A stretch of 64,000 nt of DNA from Limnomonas spitsbergensis (GCA_037349105.1 JAYJMM010000026.1:2356001-2420000), one strand, 5' to 3'; counted from the first letter of the stretch, positions 34,401-43,708 are shown. The notes: a model not told the origin generated them from the sequence alone. Numbers and translations: made by a program.

Positions 34401-37400
34401 CACAAGTCCACTGTAAACATCCACAGGCGCAACGACCCTTATCCCGAATCCCTGAACCTCAAACTCTGAACCCTCATAATTACCCTCATCCCTAAACCCT
34501 GCCTCCCTAAACACTGGACCCCAATCCCTAAACCCTAAACCCTACAACAGGCTCGAGGGCATTATCCTCGGAGCGCAAACAGAGGTGCAGGATACATCCG
34601 GCGAGGGGACGGCTGACCCTGTCGATCTCAAGGCAAAACATGGCAGCGGCAGCGGTAGCATCGGGGACAGCGGAAGCAACAGTGACCTTAGGAGTGACCT
34701 GATCCTCTCCAGACGATGCAATGTCACCAACACCGGTAGTTACCTCATCCGGGCCTGTCCTTGGTCCCGTGGATTCATCAAGAGCGTCCTTGGCCTGGAA
34801 TCAGCCCCCAAGGGTGAGAGGTGGGATGGTCAAGCTTTGGTCACAATGAGCCTAGTGGTGGGCCGGTCAAGGTTTAGTCACAATGAGCCTAGTGGTGGGC
34901 TGGTCAAGGTTTAGTCACAATGAGCCTAGTGGTGGGCCGGTCAAGGTTTAGTCACAATGAGCCTAGTGGTGGGCTGGTCAAGGTTTAGTCACAATGAGCC
35001 TAGTGGTGGGCCGGTCAAGGTTTAGTCACAATGAGCCTAGTGGTGGGCCGGTCAAGGTTTAGTCACAATGAGCCTAGTGGTGGGCCGGTCAAGGTTTAGT
35101 CACAATGAGCCTAGTGGTGGGCTGGTCAAGGTTTAGTCACAATGAGCCTAGTGGTGGGCCGGTCAAGGTTTAGTCACAATGAGCCTAGTGGTGGGCTGGT
35201 CAAGGTTTAGTCACAATGAGCCTAGTGGTGGGCCGGTCAAGGTTTAGTCACAATGAGCCTAGTGGTGGGCCGGTCAAGGTTTAGTCACAATGAGCCTAGT
35301 GGTGGGCCGGTCAAGGTTTAGTCACAATGAGCCTAGTGGTGGGCTGGTTGTCTCCCAGCCCACCCCCCTGAGTAACAAATACAAATCCCAGCTGCACCTC
35401 CGCTAAAACACATGGCACATCAAAATAAACGCTCGTGACAGGTGTCGCCAGAGGTGCTCCTGAGAGGACGTGTTCTGTCTATTCATGAACATTTATATAT
35501 GAACAGCGTCCTTAGCCAGGCATGCATCGGCCCCCCTAGGGTGGTAGGCCAGTCTTTACGTATCAAGCAAGTGGTTACCATTGGCGCCAAGTAGGGCAAT
35601 TCGAAGACGACTAGGATTGGCGATTTCAGCCGCAAGCCATTCGCCATAAGAAGTTGGCTCGCCGAAGGCGAGTGCCGACACCCACACACTTATTCACACG
35701 ATTTGCTCCTAGATCAGGAAGTATAAATTTCGAATTCAGAAGCACTGGTGACAAGTGCCGCCATAAGGAGCTTTGGGGACATGGTTCAGTATTACAACGC
35801 TGGTGGCATCCATACCCAAGAAGGTGGATGGATCGAACCTGCCAACCAGTCCTTTCCCTCCTCCGCGGTCTAGATCACCAGGTCCTCCTCTATGCTCCTT
35901 CCGCCCTTACATAGGAGGGGGCATGGCTACACCATAGTCTTGGCAGTGCATGGTGCAGCTGGACTTAAGGTTACCCCTGCCCTGGCCCCTAACCCCTGCC
36001 CTGGTCCCTGAACCCTTCACTGGCCCCTGACCCATGCCCTGGTCCCGACCCATGCCATGTCCCGTAACCAGCTGCCCTGACCCCTGCCCCCTGCCCTGGC
36101 CCCTTGCACCTGACCCCTTCGCTAGCCCCTGACACCTGCCCCCTGCCCTGGCCCCTTGCACCTGACCCCTTCGCTAGCCCCTGACACCTGACCCCTGCCC
36201 TGGCCCCTTGCACCTGACCCCTTCGCTAGCCCCTGACACCTGCCCTGCCCCTTCCCCGACCCCTGCCCTGGTTCCTGACACATGCCCTGTCCCCTGACCC
36301 CTGCCCTGACCCCTGACCCCTTCACTGGCCCCTTACCCCTGCCATGGCCCCTGCCCTGGCTCATGCCCTGACCCCTGACCTGAACTCTGACCCCTGACCC
36401 CTGGCCAATGACCCCTGGCCTGCTTGCCCCTGACCCTTGGTCCTTGGCCTGATCGCCCCTGACCCCTGCCCTGGCCCCTGACCCCTGGCCTGCTTGCCCC
36501 TGACCCTTGGTCCTTGGCCTGATCGCCCCTGACCCCTGCCCTGGCCCCTGACCCCTGACCCCTGGCCTGCTTGCCTTTGACCCCTGACCCCTGGCCCCTG
36601 GCCCCTGACCCCTGCCCCCTTGCCCTTTGTCTGATTGCCACTGGCCCCTGGCCCCTGCCCCCTGGCCTGCTTGCCCCTGGCCCCTGGCTTGCTTGCCCCT
36701 GACCCCTGGCCCCTGACCCCTGACCCTTGGCCTGCTTGCCCCTCACCCCTGACCCCTGATTCCTGCCCTGGCCCCTGATCCATGGCCTGCTTGCCCCTGA
36801 CCTCTGCCCTGGCCCCTGACCCCTGGCCTGCTTGCCCCTGACCTCTGCCCTGGCCCCTGACCCCTGGCCTGCTTGCCCCTGACCTCTGCCCTGGCCCCTG
36901 ACCCCTGGCCTGCTTGCCCCTGACCTCTGCCCTGGCCCCTGACCCCTGGCCTGCTTGCCCCTGACCTCTGCCCTGGCCCCTGACCCCTGGCCTGCTTGCC
37001 CCTGACCTCTGCCCTGGCCCCTGACCCCTGGCCTGCTTGCCCCTGACCTCTGCCCTGGCCCATGACCCCTGGCCTGCTTGCCCCTGACCTCTGCCCTGGC
37101 CCCTGACCCCTGGCCTGCTTGCCCCTGACCTCTGCCCTGGCCCCTGACCCCTGGCCTGCTTGCCCCTGACCTCTGCCCTGGCCCCTGACCCCTGGCCTGC
37201 TTGCCCCTGACCTCTGCCCTGGCCCCTGACCCCTGGCCTGCTTGCCCCTGACCTCTGCCCTGGCCCCTGACCCCTGGCCTGCTTGCCCCTGACCTCTGCC
37301 CTGGCCCCTGACCCCTGGCCTGCTTGCCCCTGACCTCTGCCCTGGCCCCTGACCCATGGCCTGCTTGCCCCTGACCTCTGCCCTGGCCCCTGACCCCTGG

Positions 37401-40400
37401 CCTGCTTGCCCCTCATCTCTGCCCTGGCCCCTGACCCATGGCATGCTTGCCCATGATCTCTTCCCTGGCCCCTGACCCATGGCCCTTGACCTCTGCCCTG
37501 GCCCATGACCCCTGACCTGCTTGCCCCTGACCTCTGCCCTGGCCCCTGACCCCTGGCCTGCTTGCCCCTGACCTCTGCCCTGGCCCCTGACCCCTGGCAT
37601 GCTTGCCCCTGACCTCTGCCCTGGCCCCTGACCCCTGGCCTGCTTGCCCCTGACCTCTGCCCTGGCCCCTGACCCCTGGCCTGCTTGCCCCTGACCTCTG
37701 CCCTGGCCCCTGACCCCTGGCCTGCTTGCCCCTGACCTCTGCCCTGGCCCCTGACCCCTGGCCTGCTAGGCCCTGACCTCTGCCCTGGCCCCTGACCCCT
37801 GGCCTGCTTGCCCCTGACCTCTGCCCTGGCCCCTGACCCCTGGCATGCTAGGCCCTGACCTCTGCCCTGGCCCCTGACCCCTGGCCTGCTTGCCCCTGAC
37901 CTCTGCCCTGGCCCCTGACCCCTGGCCTGCTTGCCCCTGACCTCTGCCCTGGCCCCTGACCCCTGGCATGCTTGCCCCTGACCTCTGCCCTGGCCCCTGA
38001 CCCCTGGCCTGCTAGGCCCTGACCTCTGCCCTGGCCCCTGACCCCTGGCCTGCTTGCCCCTGACCTCTGCCCTGGCCCCTGACCCCTGGCATGCTTGCCC
38101 CTGACCTCTGCCCTGGCCCCTGACCCATGGCCTGCTTGCCCTTGATCTCTGCCCTGGCCCCTGACCCCTGGCCTGCTTGCCCCTGACCTCTGCCCTGGCC
38201 CCTGACCCCTGGCCTGCTAGGCCCTGATCTCTGCCCTGGCCCCTGACCCATGGCCTGCTTGCCCCTGACCTCTGCCCTGGCCCCTGACCCCTGGCCTGCT
38301 TGCCCCTGAACTCTGCCCTGGCCCCTGACCCCTGGCCTGCTTGCCCCTGACCTCTGCCCTGGCCCCTGACCCATGGCCTGCTTGCCCCTCACCCCTGGCC
38401 CCTGACCCCGCCTCCCTGACCCGATGCCTGCCTCAGGTACTATGAAGAGCTTGTGCTTCCTGTGCCCTGATCAGGTGAGCCGCTCGGCTGGGCCTTCAAT
38501 CACGTGGACAATCAAAAGGAGGAATGGTAGTAATCACAAATACAAAATATGCTCACGGGTATATGCTCACGCGAGAGGAACTCATGCCCTGTCAGTTGTG
38601 TTGTAGGTAAGGGTAAAGGGAAATTAAAATATTGTACATTTGATTTGCCTCCCCTAGGACATCAAACAAATCTTAGTCAGTATTTCAATGCTCTGCCCTC
38701 AGGGCAAACTTTCGGGGGGGGGGATTCTGAACTTCCGACTAAAAACTGGCGTCAGCAATCGATCATTAGTTAAGTCACGTAACACTCAACCCAAACAACC
38801 TTAATGATAGGGGAGGCCAAGCAAATTTTACGGTAGTGTGGCTGGTTTGGCGAACCGTACAGTATGGGGCGAACCGTACAGTATGAGCGTATCCGTAATG
38901 TTGCGGCGGCGAAGTTGTAGCCGAAGTCGGTTGGCGGTGGTTGGGAAGTTGAGGAGGCTTGCCTTATTGCCCCAAGGGGCAGGCCAACCAGTTAGACTCC
39001 ACGCACCCCTTCTCAGAACAAGTATATCAAAGTCGTCGCGCAGCAAAAAAGGACCAAACTCTGCGCACGCGCAGCTGAAAATTTTAAAGATTTTGTGCCG
39101 GGAACACTACTCCGCGCACCCCCAAAAGTAGTTGCTATTTAATATTCTTTCGCGCATGTACTCCATGCAACCCCGTGATGAATTAAACGCAGAGTGAAAC
39201 CCGTTATACAGTAGGGCCCACTTTTGATCTTCATATAAGCTCAGGATGGTGGTTGGTTATGATCCGGGAGGGCCCACTGTAGATAAAATAATTATCAAAA
39301 ACGTGATTTCTGCATTATGTCATGTTTGTCTTTCCCTCTCTCCCTATCCCCACAAACCAGAGGGATCCTAGCACTGAAGGGCATGTTTCCAGACACACGC
39401 AAGGTGGCGGAGTATGTGGGTTTGTTACAAAGCAGTTGTTTCTTTGCATTCCCTTCATTTCTCTATTAAATAAAGTTTATAGTATTTCTTTCTTAAATAA
39501 AGTTTAAATAAAGTTTTTAGTATTTTCGTAAATAAAGTTTATAGTATTTTCGTAAATAAAGTATTTCCTTATAGTATTTTCTTATAGTATTTTATATTTT
39601 ATATATATAATAATAATAATATTTAGTCTTTTCTTATAGTCTTTTCTTGAATAAAGTTTACAGTATTTCTTTCTTAAATAAAGTTTATAGTATTTCATGG
39701 TCTGAGGGCAGTCCTCCAGTTGCCTCTCCACCATTATTGTTCAGTTCGTGAACTCCTAAGTGAGGCATAGCCTGATGCGCAAAGAGGAGTGTAGGTTCAA
39801 GGAGAGTGCTAGTACGGGGCGATGCTCGAGCCAGCCTTTTCGAGGGGGCGGGGGCGAAGCCTGCAGTTTCACGGAAAGGAAGGGTGCCATAATAATGTTT
39901 ATTTCAAATAATGAGTGAGACTGTGCCACAGCGCCGTGACTCATAAATCGTGTAAGTGATTCCGGTCCCTTACTGGTAAAAATAGCCGAATCGGCCTTGC
40001 AATTAGAGTGGCTGAAACTCAGCTATGCAAATCAGACACAGCAAGGACCCTAAACGACACAGCACTGCAAATAATGCGCCCTTTGCTGATGCAGGTGCTC
40101 ATGACATGATCATCATCATCATGACAGGAAGCCGTGCATCACGTCATGATACTTATCTTTCTACCGTTGTCTGATGAAAATAATGAAACCATGCACCCTT
40201 TGCTCATGCTCCTGCTGCCGCTGCTGTTGTCAACAGGAAGCCGTGCATCACGTCATGGGGCAGGCAGTCCATGCAGGCCATGTTGCGCTCGTCCCGGCGC
40301 GCTGGATAAACTCCATGCCCGACCACCGCGCCGGCAACCGATGCATGGGCCAGGAGGACATGTGGCAGCCGTCGGACCTGCTCGTTCATTTTGCGGGCGG

Positions 40401-40458
40401 CAAGAAGGCAAAGGCCCTCATGCTGAACTGGACAGCCTCGCACAGGGGCGCACGATGA
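25440..40458 (+). CDS. GMA12/MNN10-type (GT34-like) glycosyltransferase, partly assembled
   Basis: Supported exons: 25440-25673 (hydrophobic signal-anchor at about residues 10-29, then DVRIVMIGSEESFSGVIGQL and SIEAYARRHAYTVVKH); 28642-28719 (AAEDGVWLWALDFDILITNP, the DxD metal/nucleotide-sugar site as DFD); 34551-34813 (starts LEGIIL, then DLILSRRCNVTNTGSYLIR and PWSRGFI); probably 39363-39403 (ILALKGMFPDTRK); and 40237-40458 (GHVALVPARWINSMP, WQPSDLLVHFAGG, stop TGA). The last four join in phase. At least one exon between 25673 and 28642, expected to carry a W-x-K segment, was not found. A segment at 38436-38474 (reading SLCFLCPDQ) has good splice borders but would put exon 39363 out of frame, so it is an alternative. 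The family are type II Golgi galactosyl-, mannosyl- or xylosyltransferases; the sugar cannot be predicted. Its neighbour also acts on glycans. Confidence 0.8.
26553..26743. mobile_element. MITE-like element (CAGTGTTTC family), nearly full length
   Basis: cagtgtttcttttctcctga, ctcagctacatgtcggctac at the left and cgtagccgagaaaaggaaca then ctg at the right: the clearest terminal inverted repeats of the family. Flanks (atatagca / gctgttgc) show no target-site duplication. Confidence 0.8.
26995..27150 (+). repeat. Short tandem gaagggcggct repeats, glycosyltransferase intron
   Basis: Units (caagtgaagggcggctgaag, ggcggcttccc) repeat irregularly about 8 times. Confidence 0.65.
27415..27862 (+). repeat. 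85-bp tandem repeat, about 4.5-5 copies
   Basis: acctgtggaggcatggctgt then catgcgcccatagcatcaga begins at 27515, 27600, 27685 and 27770, with diverged part-copies at both ends. Confidence 0.9.
28381..28530 (+). repeat. About 73-bp duplication with telomere-like motifs before the DxD exon
   Basis: aacctgaatggttttggcgc, agggtttagggggg(g)ttagac and cttaaccctaaaccctg occur twice in tandem, followed by a third start (aacctgaatggcattcg). Confidence 0.75.
28771..30594 (+). repeat. 15 tandem 125-bp units derived from the glycosyltransferase DxD exon and its donor
   Basis: Unit starts: 28771, 28896, 29020, 29145, then every 125 bp to 30520 (one unit is 124 bp). Each has a 74-bp exon-like part ending gatggcgtttggctctgggc, cctgatcaccaaccctgaaa, tcag, then a 51-bp intron-like part from gtgagtcttgggtggggctg to gatacccttgcacag. 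The exon-like part matches true exon 28642-28719 but lacks the 15 bases coding DFDIL, so the DxD is absent from all copies. Variants: gattggctctg for gtttggctctg, gaaatgag for gaaatcag (donor then ATGAG|GTGAGT), and one gtgaggc donor. A decayed relative is at about 33258-33315. Splicing in one copy after the true exon shifts the frame to an early stop. Confidence 0.95.
30608..30792. mobile_element. MITE-like element (CAGTGTTTC family)
   Basis: Begins cagggtttctttttacggcg shortly after the last 125-bp unit; interior aacctggactggcttacggt, ggcggcccaagcagcatggc; right motif gtgtagctgacatgtagcta. Confidence 0.7.
31280..31486 (+). repeat. cagccagc / catagcctca low-complexity repeat
   Basis: Runs of agccagcc alternate with atagcctcacaggc and atagcctcaa. 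A short ca-repeat follows near 31530. Confidence 0.9.
31655..31702. repeat. 48-bp sequence shared with 23503-23550
   Basis: gttgg(g/a)cggccggtctcac then a(c/t)cttgt(t/a)aagtcctagc, aaaa is found at both sites, preceded in both by tttctagggt or tttttagggt. It is a further dispersed repeat of unknown type. Confidence 0.6.
31940..32085 (+). repeat. About 32-bp repeat containing the palindromic ccatgg, 4-5 copies
   Basis: ccctagacccatggtatgga then accatggtatga repeats in tandem; the paired ccatggta/taccatgg segments can form small hairpins. Confidence 0.85.
32253..32448. mobile_element. Dispersed inverted-repeat element, ATTTGATTTGCC family
   Basis: Left gcagatttgatttgccatcc, interior atgctctgccctcaggacaa, tcgacaatcgataatt, right gagggaaggcaaagcaaatc then tacgg. 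The ends are inverted repeats of about 17 bp. Other copies at 33618 and 38636, all inside this gene's introns. Confidence 0.7.
32735..32900 (+). repeat. About 72-bp tandem repeat with ccctaaaccctaaact tail, 2-3 copies
   Basis: gcgcaccata.(c/t)atatatgg, cctagtc, aaccctaaaccctaaactag recur at about 32735, 32810 and 32878 (last one partial); gcaggcgccagtttga occurs at the first and last. Confidence 0.7.
33142..33235. mobile_element. Partial MITE-like element (CAGTGTTTC family)
   Basis: ctagaccggcctacggccct, agcaagcagcagggcttgct then cgaaacact. Only one half is preserved. Confidence 0.5.
33322..33536. mobile_element. MITE-like element with a CCCTAAA run inside its right end
   Basis: Left cagtgtttttgtcagcgtgc, ttcagctacagttcagcaat, interior gggctggtgcagcaag and taggccggtcgag; right aaaagaaacaccg. 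Five perfect ccctaaa units (33496-33527) sit just before the right terminus. Confidence 0.75.
33618..33778. mobile_element. Dispersed inverted-repeat element, ATTTGATTTGCC family
   Basis: gatttgatttgccttacctc, atgctctgccctcagggcaa, aaccccaaacaacgttagtt, gagggaaggcaaagcaaatc, tacggt. Full-length relative of 32253 and 38636. Confidence 0.7.
33800..33912. mobile_element. Partial MITE-like element (CAGTGTTTC family)
   Basis: gatggggtccaaatctggac, cagcctatagccaaag, cagcagggcttggt and gtgtagctgaag match the family interior. Confidence 0.45.
33990..34545 (+). repeat. Telomere-like (CCCTAAA) and aaccctgaacctc-rich stretch before a glycosyltransferase exon
   Basis: Irregular repeats of ccctaaaccctgaac, including an about 118-bp duplication (34018-34100 and 34132-34215: aaacccttaaacatccacga, cccttatccctaaaccctga). 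Ends at the acceptor CCTACAACAG before exon 34551. Confidence 0.7.
34838..35348 (+). repeat. 37-bp minisatellite, about 13 copies, apparently derived from the MITE interior
   Basis: Unit gtcacaatgagcctagtggt, gggccggtcaaggttta. It begins about 25 bp after the donor at 34813. The core gggccggtcaaggttt(a/g)gtc plus (a/c)caat matches the CAGTGTTTC-family interior (taggccggtcaaggttt, ggtcccaat). Units alternate between gggccggtc and gggctggtc. Confidence 0.9.
35966..38412 (+). repeat. 41-bp minisatellite (about 39 regular plus degenerate flanking copies), glycosyltransferase intron
   Basis: The regular part (about 36770-38395) has unit ggcctgcttgcccctgacct, ctgccctggcccctgacccc, t. The left part (35966-36770) is built of the same ctgacccctgccctggcccc words in irregular order. 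Minus-strand open frames up to 381 residues rich in G, Q, R are by-products of a stop-free unit. Confidence 0.95.
38636..38834. mobile_element. Dispersed inverted-repeat element, ATTTGATTTGCC family
   Basis: catttgatttgcctccccta, atgctctgccctcagggcaa, gcgtcagcaatcgatcatta, aggggaggccaagcaaattt, tacgg. Third copy of the family in this gene. Confidence 0.7.
39460..39700 (+). repeat. AT-rich aataaagtttatagtattt repeat
   Basis: Irregular tandem copies of ttaaataaagtttatagtat then ttct. Very different in base composition from the neighbouring GC-rich DNA. Confidence 0.85.
40128..40150 (+). repeat. Decoy copy of the last glycosyltransferase exon's start, with acceptor
   Basis: gaagccgtgcatcacgtcat then g after a CAG, identical to the true exon start at 40237, 109 bp upstream. 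Flanks (ccctttgctgatgc / ccctttgctcatgc) are also duplicated, so this is a tandem duplication across the splice junction. Confidence 0.85.
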
Positions 40459-40589
40459 TGATTTAGTGCCACTTGCCAGCTTGCATTCATTTCAGTATTG
40501 CTTGTAGAGCTTGCCATGTGTCACGTCTGGCACAGACCTGCCAGGCAGCCAGAAGTGGGTCATTGTGTGCCAAACTTGATTACCTAGGG

Positions 40590-40660
40590 TAGGTGGCCCA
40601 AACAACAGGGCTTGTTGCACCCGGCCCCTTCGGCCGCAGGCCGGAATGCAGCTGAGGTAT
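40590..40660. mobile_element. Partial MITE-like element (CAGTGTTTC family)
   Basis: ggtggcccaaacaacagggc, ttgttgcacccggcccc, cggccgcaggccgg and gcagctga match the family interior. Confidence 0.45.
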
Positions 40661-40966
40661 TATAATTTAGTGTGGCATGAATGCATGATTGATCCGTGGG
40701 GATAATGCGAGTTTAAAGTGGTACATAACCGCTGGGCCCTGCTGAACGCTCGTCCGCGTGGGGCTGGTAGGGAATGGCTAAACTCAATTCCAGCTACCAT
40801 GAACAGCCAGGACCATGGTGCAGCCACTCTCCTATGACAGAGCCATCCTCGTATAAGAGAGGGGAAGAAACATGGAACTCAGTCCCAATCTAGATAGGGG
40901 CGAGAGAGGATCATCCATGCCGTGGGGACAATGTAAGTATGAGACATTTGCAAGCATGAGACATTT

Positions 40967-41812
40967 GTCAATGACGTTACACCTCAAGGCCATGCACAAG
41001 AAGGCTCGGCCGCTCCGTCCGGGAGGACCGGCCCCTCCCCGCTCCTGTAGCTGCTCCCTGACACTAGGGCAGTGGAAGGATAATGTATTGCATCCTCGCC
41101 ATAACCCTTGACCAGCATCGTTGGCAGCAGCGTGCCTTTCGCTGCTGACCGCTGTGCCGTCCTCTGGTGTAAGCCCTGCAGATCTCGCAGAGCCGTAGTC
41201 GCCAATTGGTGCGCACACAAGCACACTCCCTCGTGCTGGTGCGGCTCCTGGCTTTCGAGTGGTCTGAAACCAGGCGCGGTAGGTCGCTGCAGACCTGTGT
41301 TCAGTGGTAGGGTCCCTGGGGTCTCCCCCAGTGCTTGCGCCCAGTTGCGCCGGCTCGTAGGCTGCGTCAACGAGTACCGATACATGTGTGATGGGCAGGC
41401 GCTGTAGGTCAGCAGTTGCCTCGCACATTTTGGAGGCGGCTGCACCCCGCTCCATCTCTTCCAGTGCACCTGGCAGATCTCTCCTCCCAACTCTTTAGTT
41501 AGGCGCCCACCGGCCGAGCCTTATTTGAGTAGGGCTCGGAAGTGTAACGTCATTGACATCCGACAGATCAGAGTACCAGGTGCATACTCGAGATCCCTGG
41601 CTGACTGCGAGCTGCATATCTGCTGCCATGGCCTCAGCCATTAGAGGGCTGTCTTGCTGTGCTGCCGGTGCTACCGCTGCATTGCAGTAACGGAGGATAT
41701 GGGTCCACCAGTCTCGCTGGAGTGGCTGGATCTGCAGCTCTGTTAGGATCCCCCAGCTGGCGGTTGATGCGGGTGGACATTTGTGAGACGACCTCTGTGG
41801 CTCAGTAGGCAA
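40967..41812 (-). mobile_element. LINE-like retrotransposon C-terminal fragment (broken)
   Basis: Minus-strand reading: WWTHILRYCNAAVAPAAQQD and AEAMAADMQLAVSQGSRVC (from 41812), then, after a foreign insert at 41480-41557, LVDAAYEPAQL, GDPRDPTTEHRSAATYRAWF, LSFHCPSVREQLQERG and GRAFLCMALRCNVID. The layout (WW.HILR.N module, then a C-terminal FHCPSV-type segment) resembles the region after the reverse transcriptase of algal non-LTR elements. No reverse transcriptase motif is present, so the class is an inference. The second copy at 62266-62700 keeps the same peptides. Confidence 0.5.
41480..41557 (+). mobile_element. LINE-like tail inserted in reverse inside another LINE fragment
   Basis: agttaggcgcccaccggccg, agccttatttgagtagggct, cggaagtgtaacgtcattga, c reads RPPAEPYLSRARKCNVID on the plus strand. 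It interrupts the minus-strand fragment at 40967-41812 and creates inverted copies of gtcaatgacgttacac at both ends of the inner part. Confidence 0.55.
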
Positions 41813-42007
41813 ATTAATAAATGATCTTCCCGATTAGCAACGAATATTGGTGGCATTTTGTTTTTTGGTCACTTCAAATTTTGAAAAATCGTTTGAAGCT
41901 ATTAATTAATTAAATGACAGGGCTCCATTAGCAACACATATTTTTGCGATTGCCGACTCGCATAAACGTGAAAATGTCAGCGTGGCTTCTGCAATAACAT
42001 GTTTTGG

Positions 42008-42320
42008 AAGTTGAGCAACATCATCTGCTGCTGCTTTGGGAGCTTAACCACTATCCTCTCCAACTCATCTGTGCTCATGACATACCTGCGTATCCTGTTA
42101 GGGCGGGGGGGCGTATTATTCTTCTACTTTGTCTGAGCCAAAGTGTTGAGCAACATCATCTGCTGCTTCTCTGGGAGCTTAACCACTATCCTCTCCAATT
42201 CATCTGTGCTCATGACAGACCTGCGTATCCTTCCCCTCCGGGGGGGGGCGTATTATCCTTCTACTTTGTCTTAGACAGAGTAGAAGGGTGATACGCCCCC
42301 CCCCAAAGGAGTAGAGGAGG
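42008..42320. repeat. About 133-bp tandem duplication with an inverted end
   Basis: gttgagcaacatcatctgct, gggagcttaaccactatcct, ctgtgctcatgac, ggggggcgtattat.cttcta, ctttgtct occurs twice. Then agacagagtagaagggtgat and acgccccccccc follow as an inverted copy of the end. Confidence 0.75.
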
Positions 42321-42364
42321 GCAAATTGTCTTCCTCTACTTCTACCTTCCCTCTTGCCTTTTCT

Positions 42365-42440
42365 CCCAACAAGGTAGTTGGGCGCCCTCGCGGCCGGGCC
42401 TTTTTAAGCAAGGCCCTGAGGTGTTCCCGGGGTGTCCGAA
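42365..42440 (+). mobile_element. LINE-like retrotransposon tail fragment
   Basis: gtagttgggcgccctcgcgg, ccgggcctttttaagcaagg, ccctgaggtgttc reads VVGRPRGRAFLSKALRC on the plus strand. Confidence 0.55.
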
Positions 42441-42941
42441 TTTGGTTCCTCTGGGCAGCGGGCTGAAAGCGAGTGACACTAGTAAACAGATGTACAAAAC
42501 ACAATTAACAAGAAGAAAGCTGGGCATATAATGGGAGATAGAATAAAGACTCTGCCTTCCACCGGTATATGTTACCCAGATACCTTTTGGTGAGACATGC
42601 ACATAGGGCCTCTCCTCTTTACATCACTAAATGCAACCCTCTGAAAGAATTCAACACCGTGTAATCCGGAGCTGCTGAACACGAGAAAAGCCTGCACGGC
42701 TTTTCTAGCCCCATCCAATTTGTGCTTCCTCAAAAAACCGGCAGGGCCCAGAGGTGAAACTTCATTAACTTACAAAAACGACGAGCCCATTCTCAGAAAG
42801 CAGCATCCTTCTTATAATTGTGCGCAAGTACATTATGAACTGAAACAATTTTCGAAATCAATTTGAGACACGCGTCATAAAGGTTCACAAGATGCAATGC
42901 AGTTGCACATGAGAGAAACGGCCCCATGATTAAGAGGTGGT

Positions 42942-43708
42942 TTATTGGCCTCTTTGCTGTGCCGCCATCATCTCCATGTGCTCGTTTGCCTGCTTCTCCA
43001 TCTGCACATGACGTCAAAAGGGGGCGTAGTAAAACTAGCGAGCCATGGATGAGTGGTGCAAGTGAGAAAGGGCACAGAACAAGCTGAGAGCAATGTAGGA
43101 TGAATGGTGCGGGAAGAAAGATGCCAACAATGCAGCAGTTGGGACATACACATTTGCCTAAGCTGCCAATTCCCATGGCGTTGCCGGTCTTTCACATGAA
43201 CAGCAAGCCGCAAGTTTTCGGGTACCCCCCTAAGAGGCCCATTTACGGTGCATCTTGTTCTCAGGAACATGTCCAAACTGAACAATGGCAGACTGACCTC
43301 TGAGTAGAATTCGCCGAACCGCATCCCAACGCGACCAGTCAGGTTCATGAACTTTTCACAGCATCTTGCAACACACTGTGCAGGAGTGGGGAGGGCAGGG
43401 TTGAGAAAAAACAGCACGCCGGGCATGTAATGGACCAGATGGGATGCCCCTCAGAGGCTCAGACCTCGCCAACCATGGGGTGTCAGACTGTACCTCCATG
43501 CCATGCAACCCTGGGCATGGCTCACCTTCTCCTCGTTAGAACTAAGGGCCTTGCTGCGCATGTCTTCAGCACACTCCTTGAAGCATCGCTCCACCAGGTT
43601 GTTATACATCTTCAAGCTGTCCCTGACTTGCATGTGCTCGAGCGTGGAGGCGAGCATCGCCTTGTTCTCTTGCGACATTTCTGTCACGCTATCAAGTGGG
43701 TAGTTCAT
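42942..43708 (-). CDS. TIM9: Mitochondrial import small chaperone Tim9, 3 exons, 106 aa
   Basis: Minus-strand exons 43708-43526 (61 codons), 43375-43298 (26 codons) and 43001-42942 (19 codons plus TAA), all phase 0. The protein shows the twin CX3C motif of the small Tim family: C42-FKE-C46 and C62-VAR-C66. Around it are the Tim9 signatures MQVRDSLKMYNNLVERCF and GRVGMRFGEFYSE. Tim9 works with Tim10 as a hexamer that carries hydrophobic membrane proteins across the intermembrane space. Length fits the family (about 90-105). There is no presequence, as expected for a Mia40-imported protein. Donors are GTGAGC and GTCAGT. Its start codon is 257 bp from that of ALDH22 on the other strand. A TGTAA motif, the usual poly(A) signal of green algae, occurs on this strand near 42770, about 170 bp past the stop. 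Confidence 0.94.

Larger units (their letters stand above)
40459..42941. other. Intergenic region between convergent glycosyltransferase and TIM9 genes
   Basis: Holds a LINE-like fragment (40967-41812) with a nested inverted tail, another LINE tail at 42365-42440, an AT-rich stretch (41815-42000), and a roughly 133-bp tandem duplication with a terminal inverted part (42008-42320). No exon was recognised. Confidence 0.7.

Noticed and set aside
35907..38392. GQG/RGQG-rich minus-strand proteins up to 381 residues
   Set aside because: By-products of the 41-bp array within the glycosyltransferase gene; no unique sequence, no start context.
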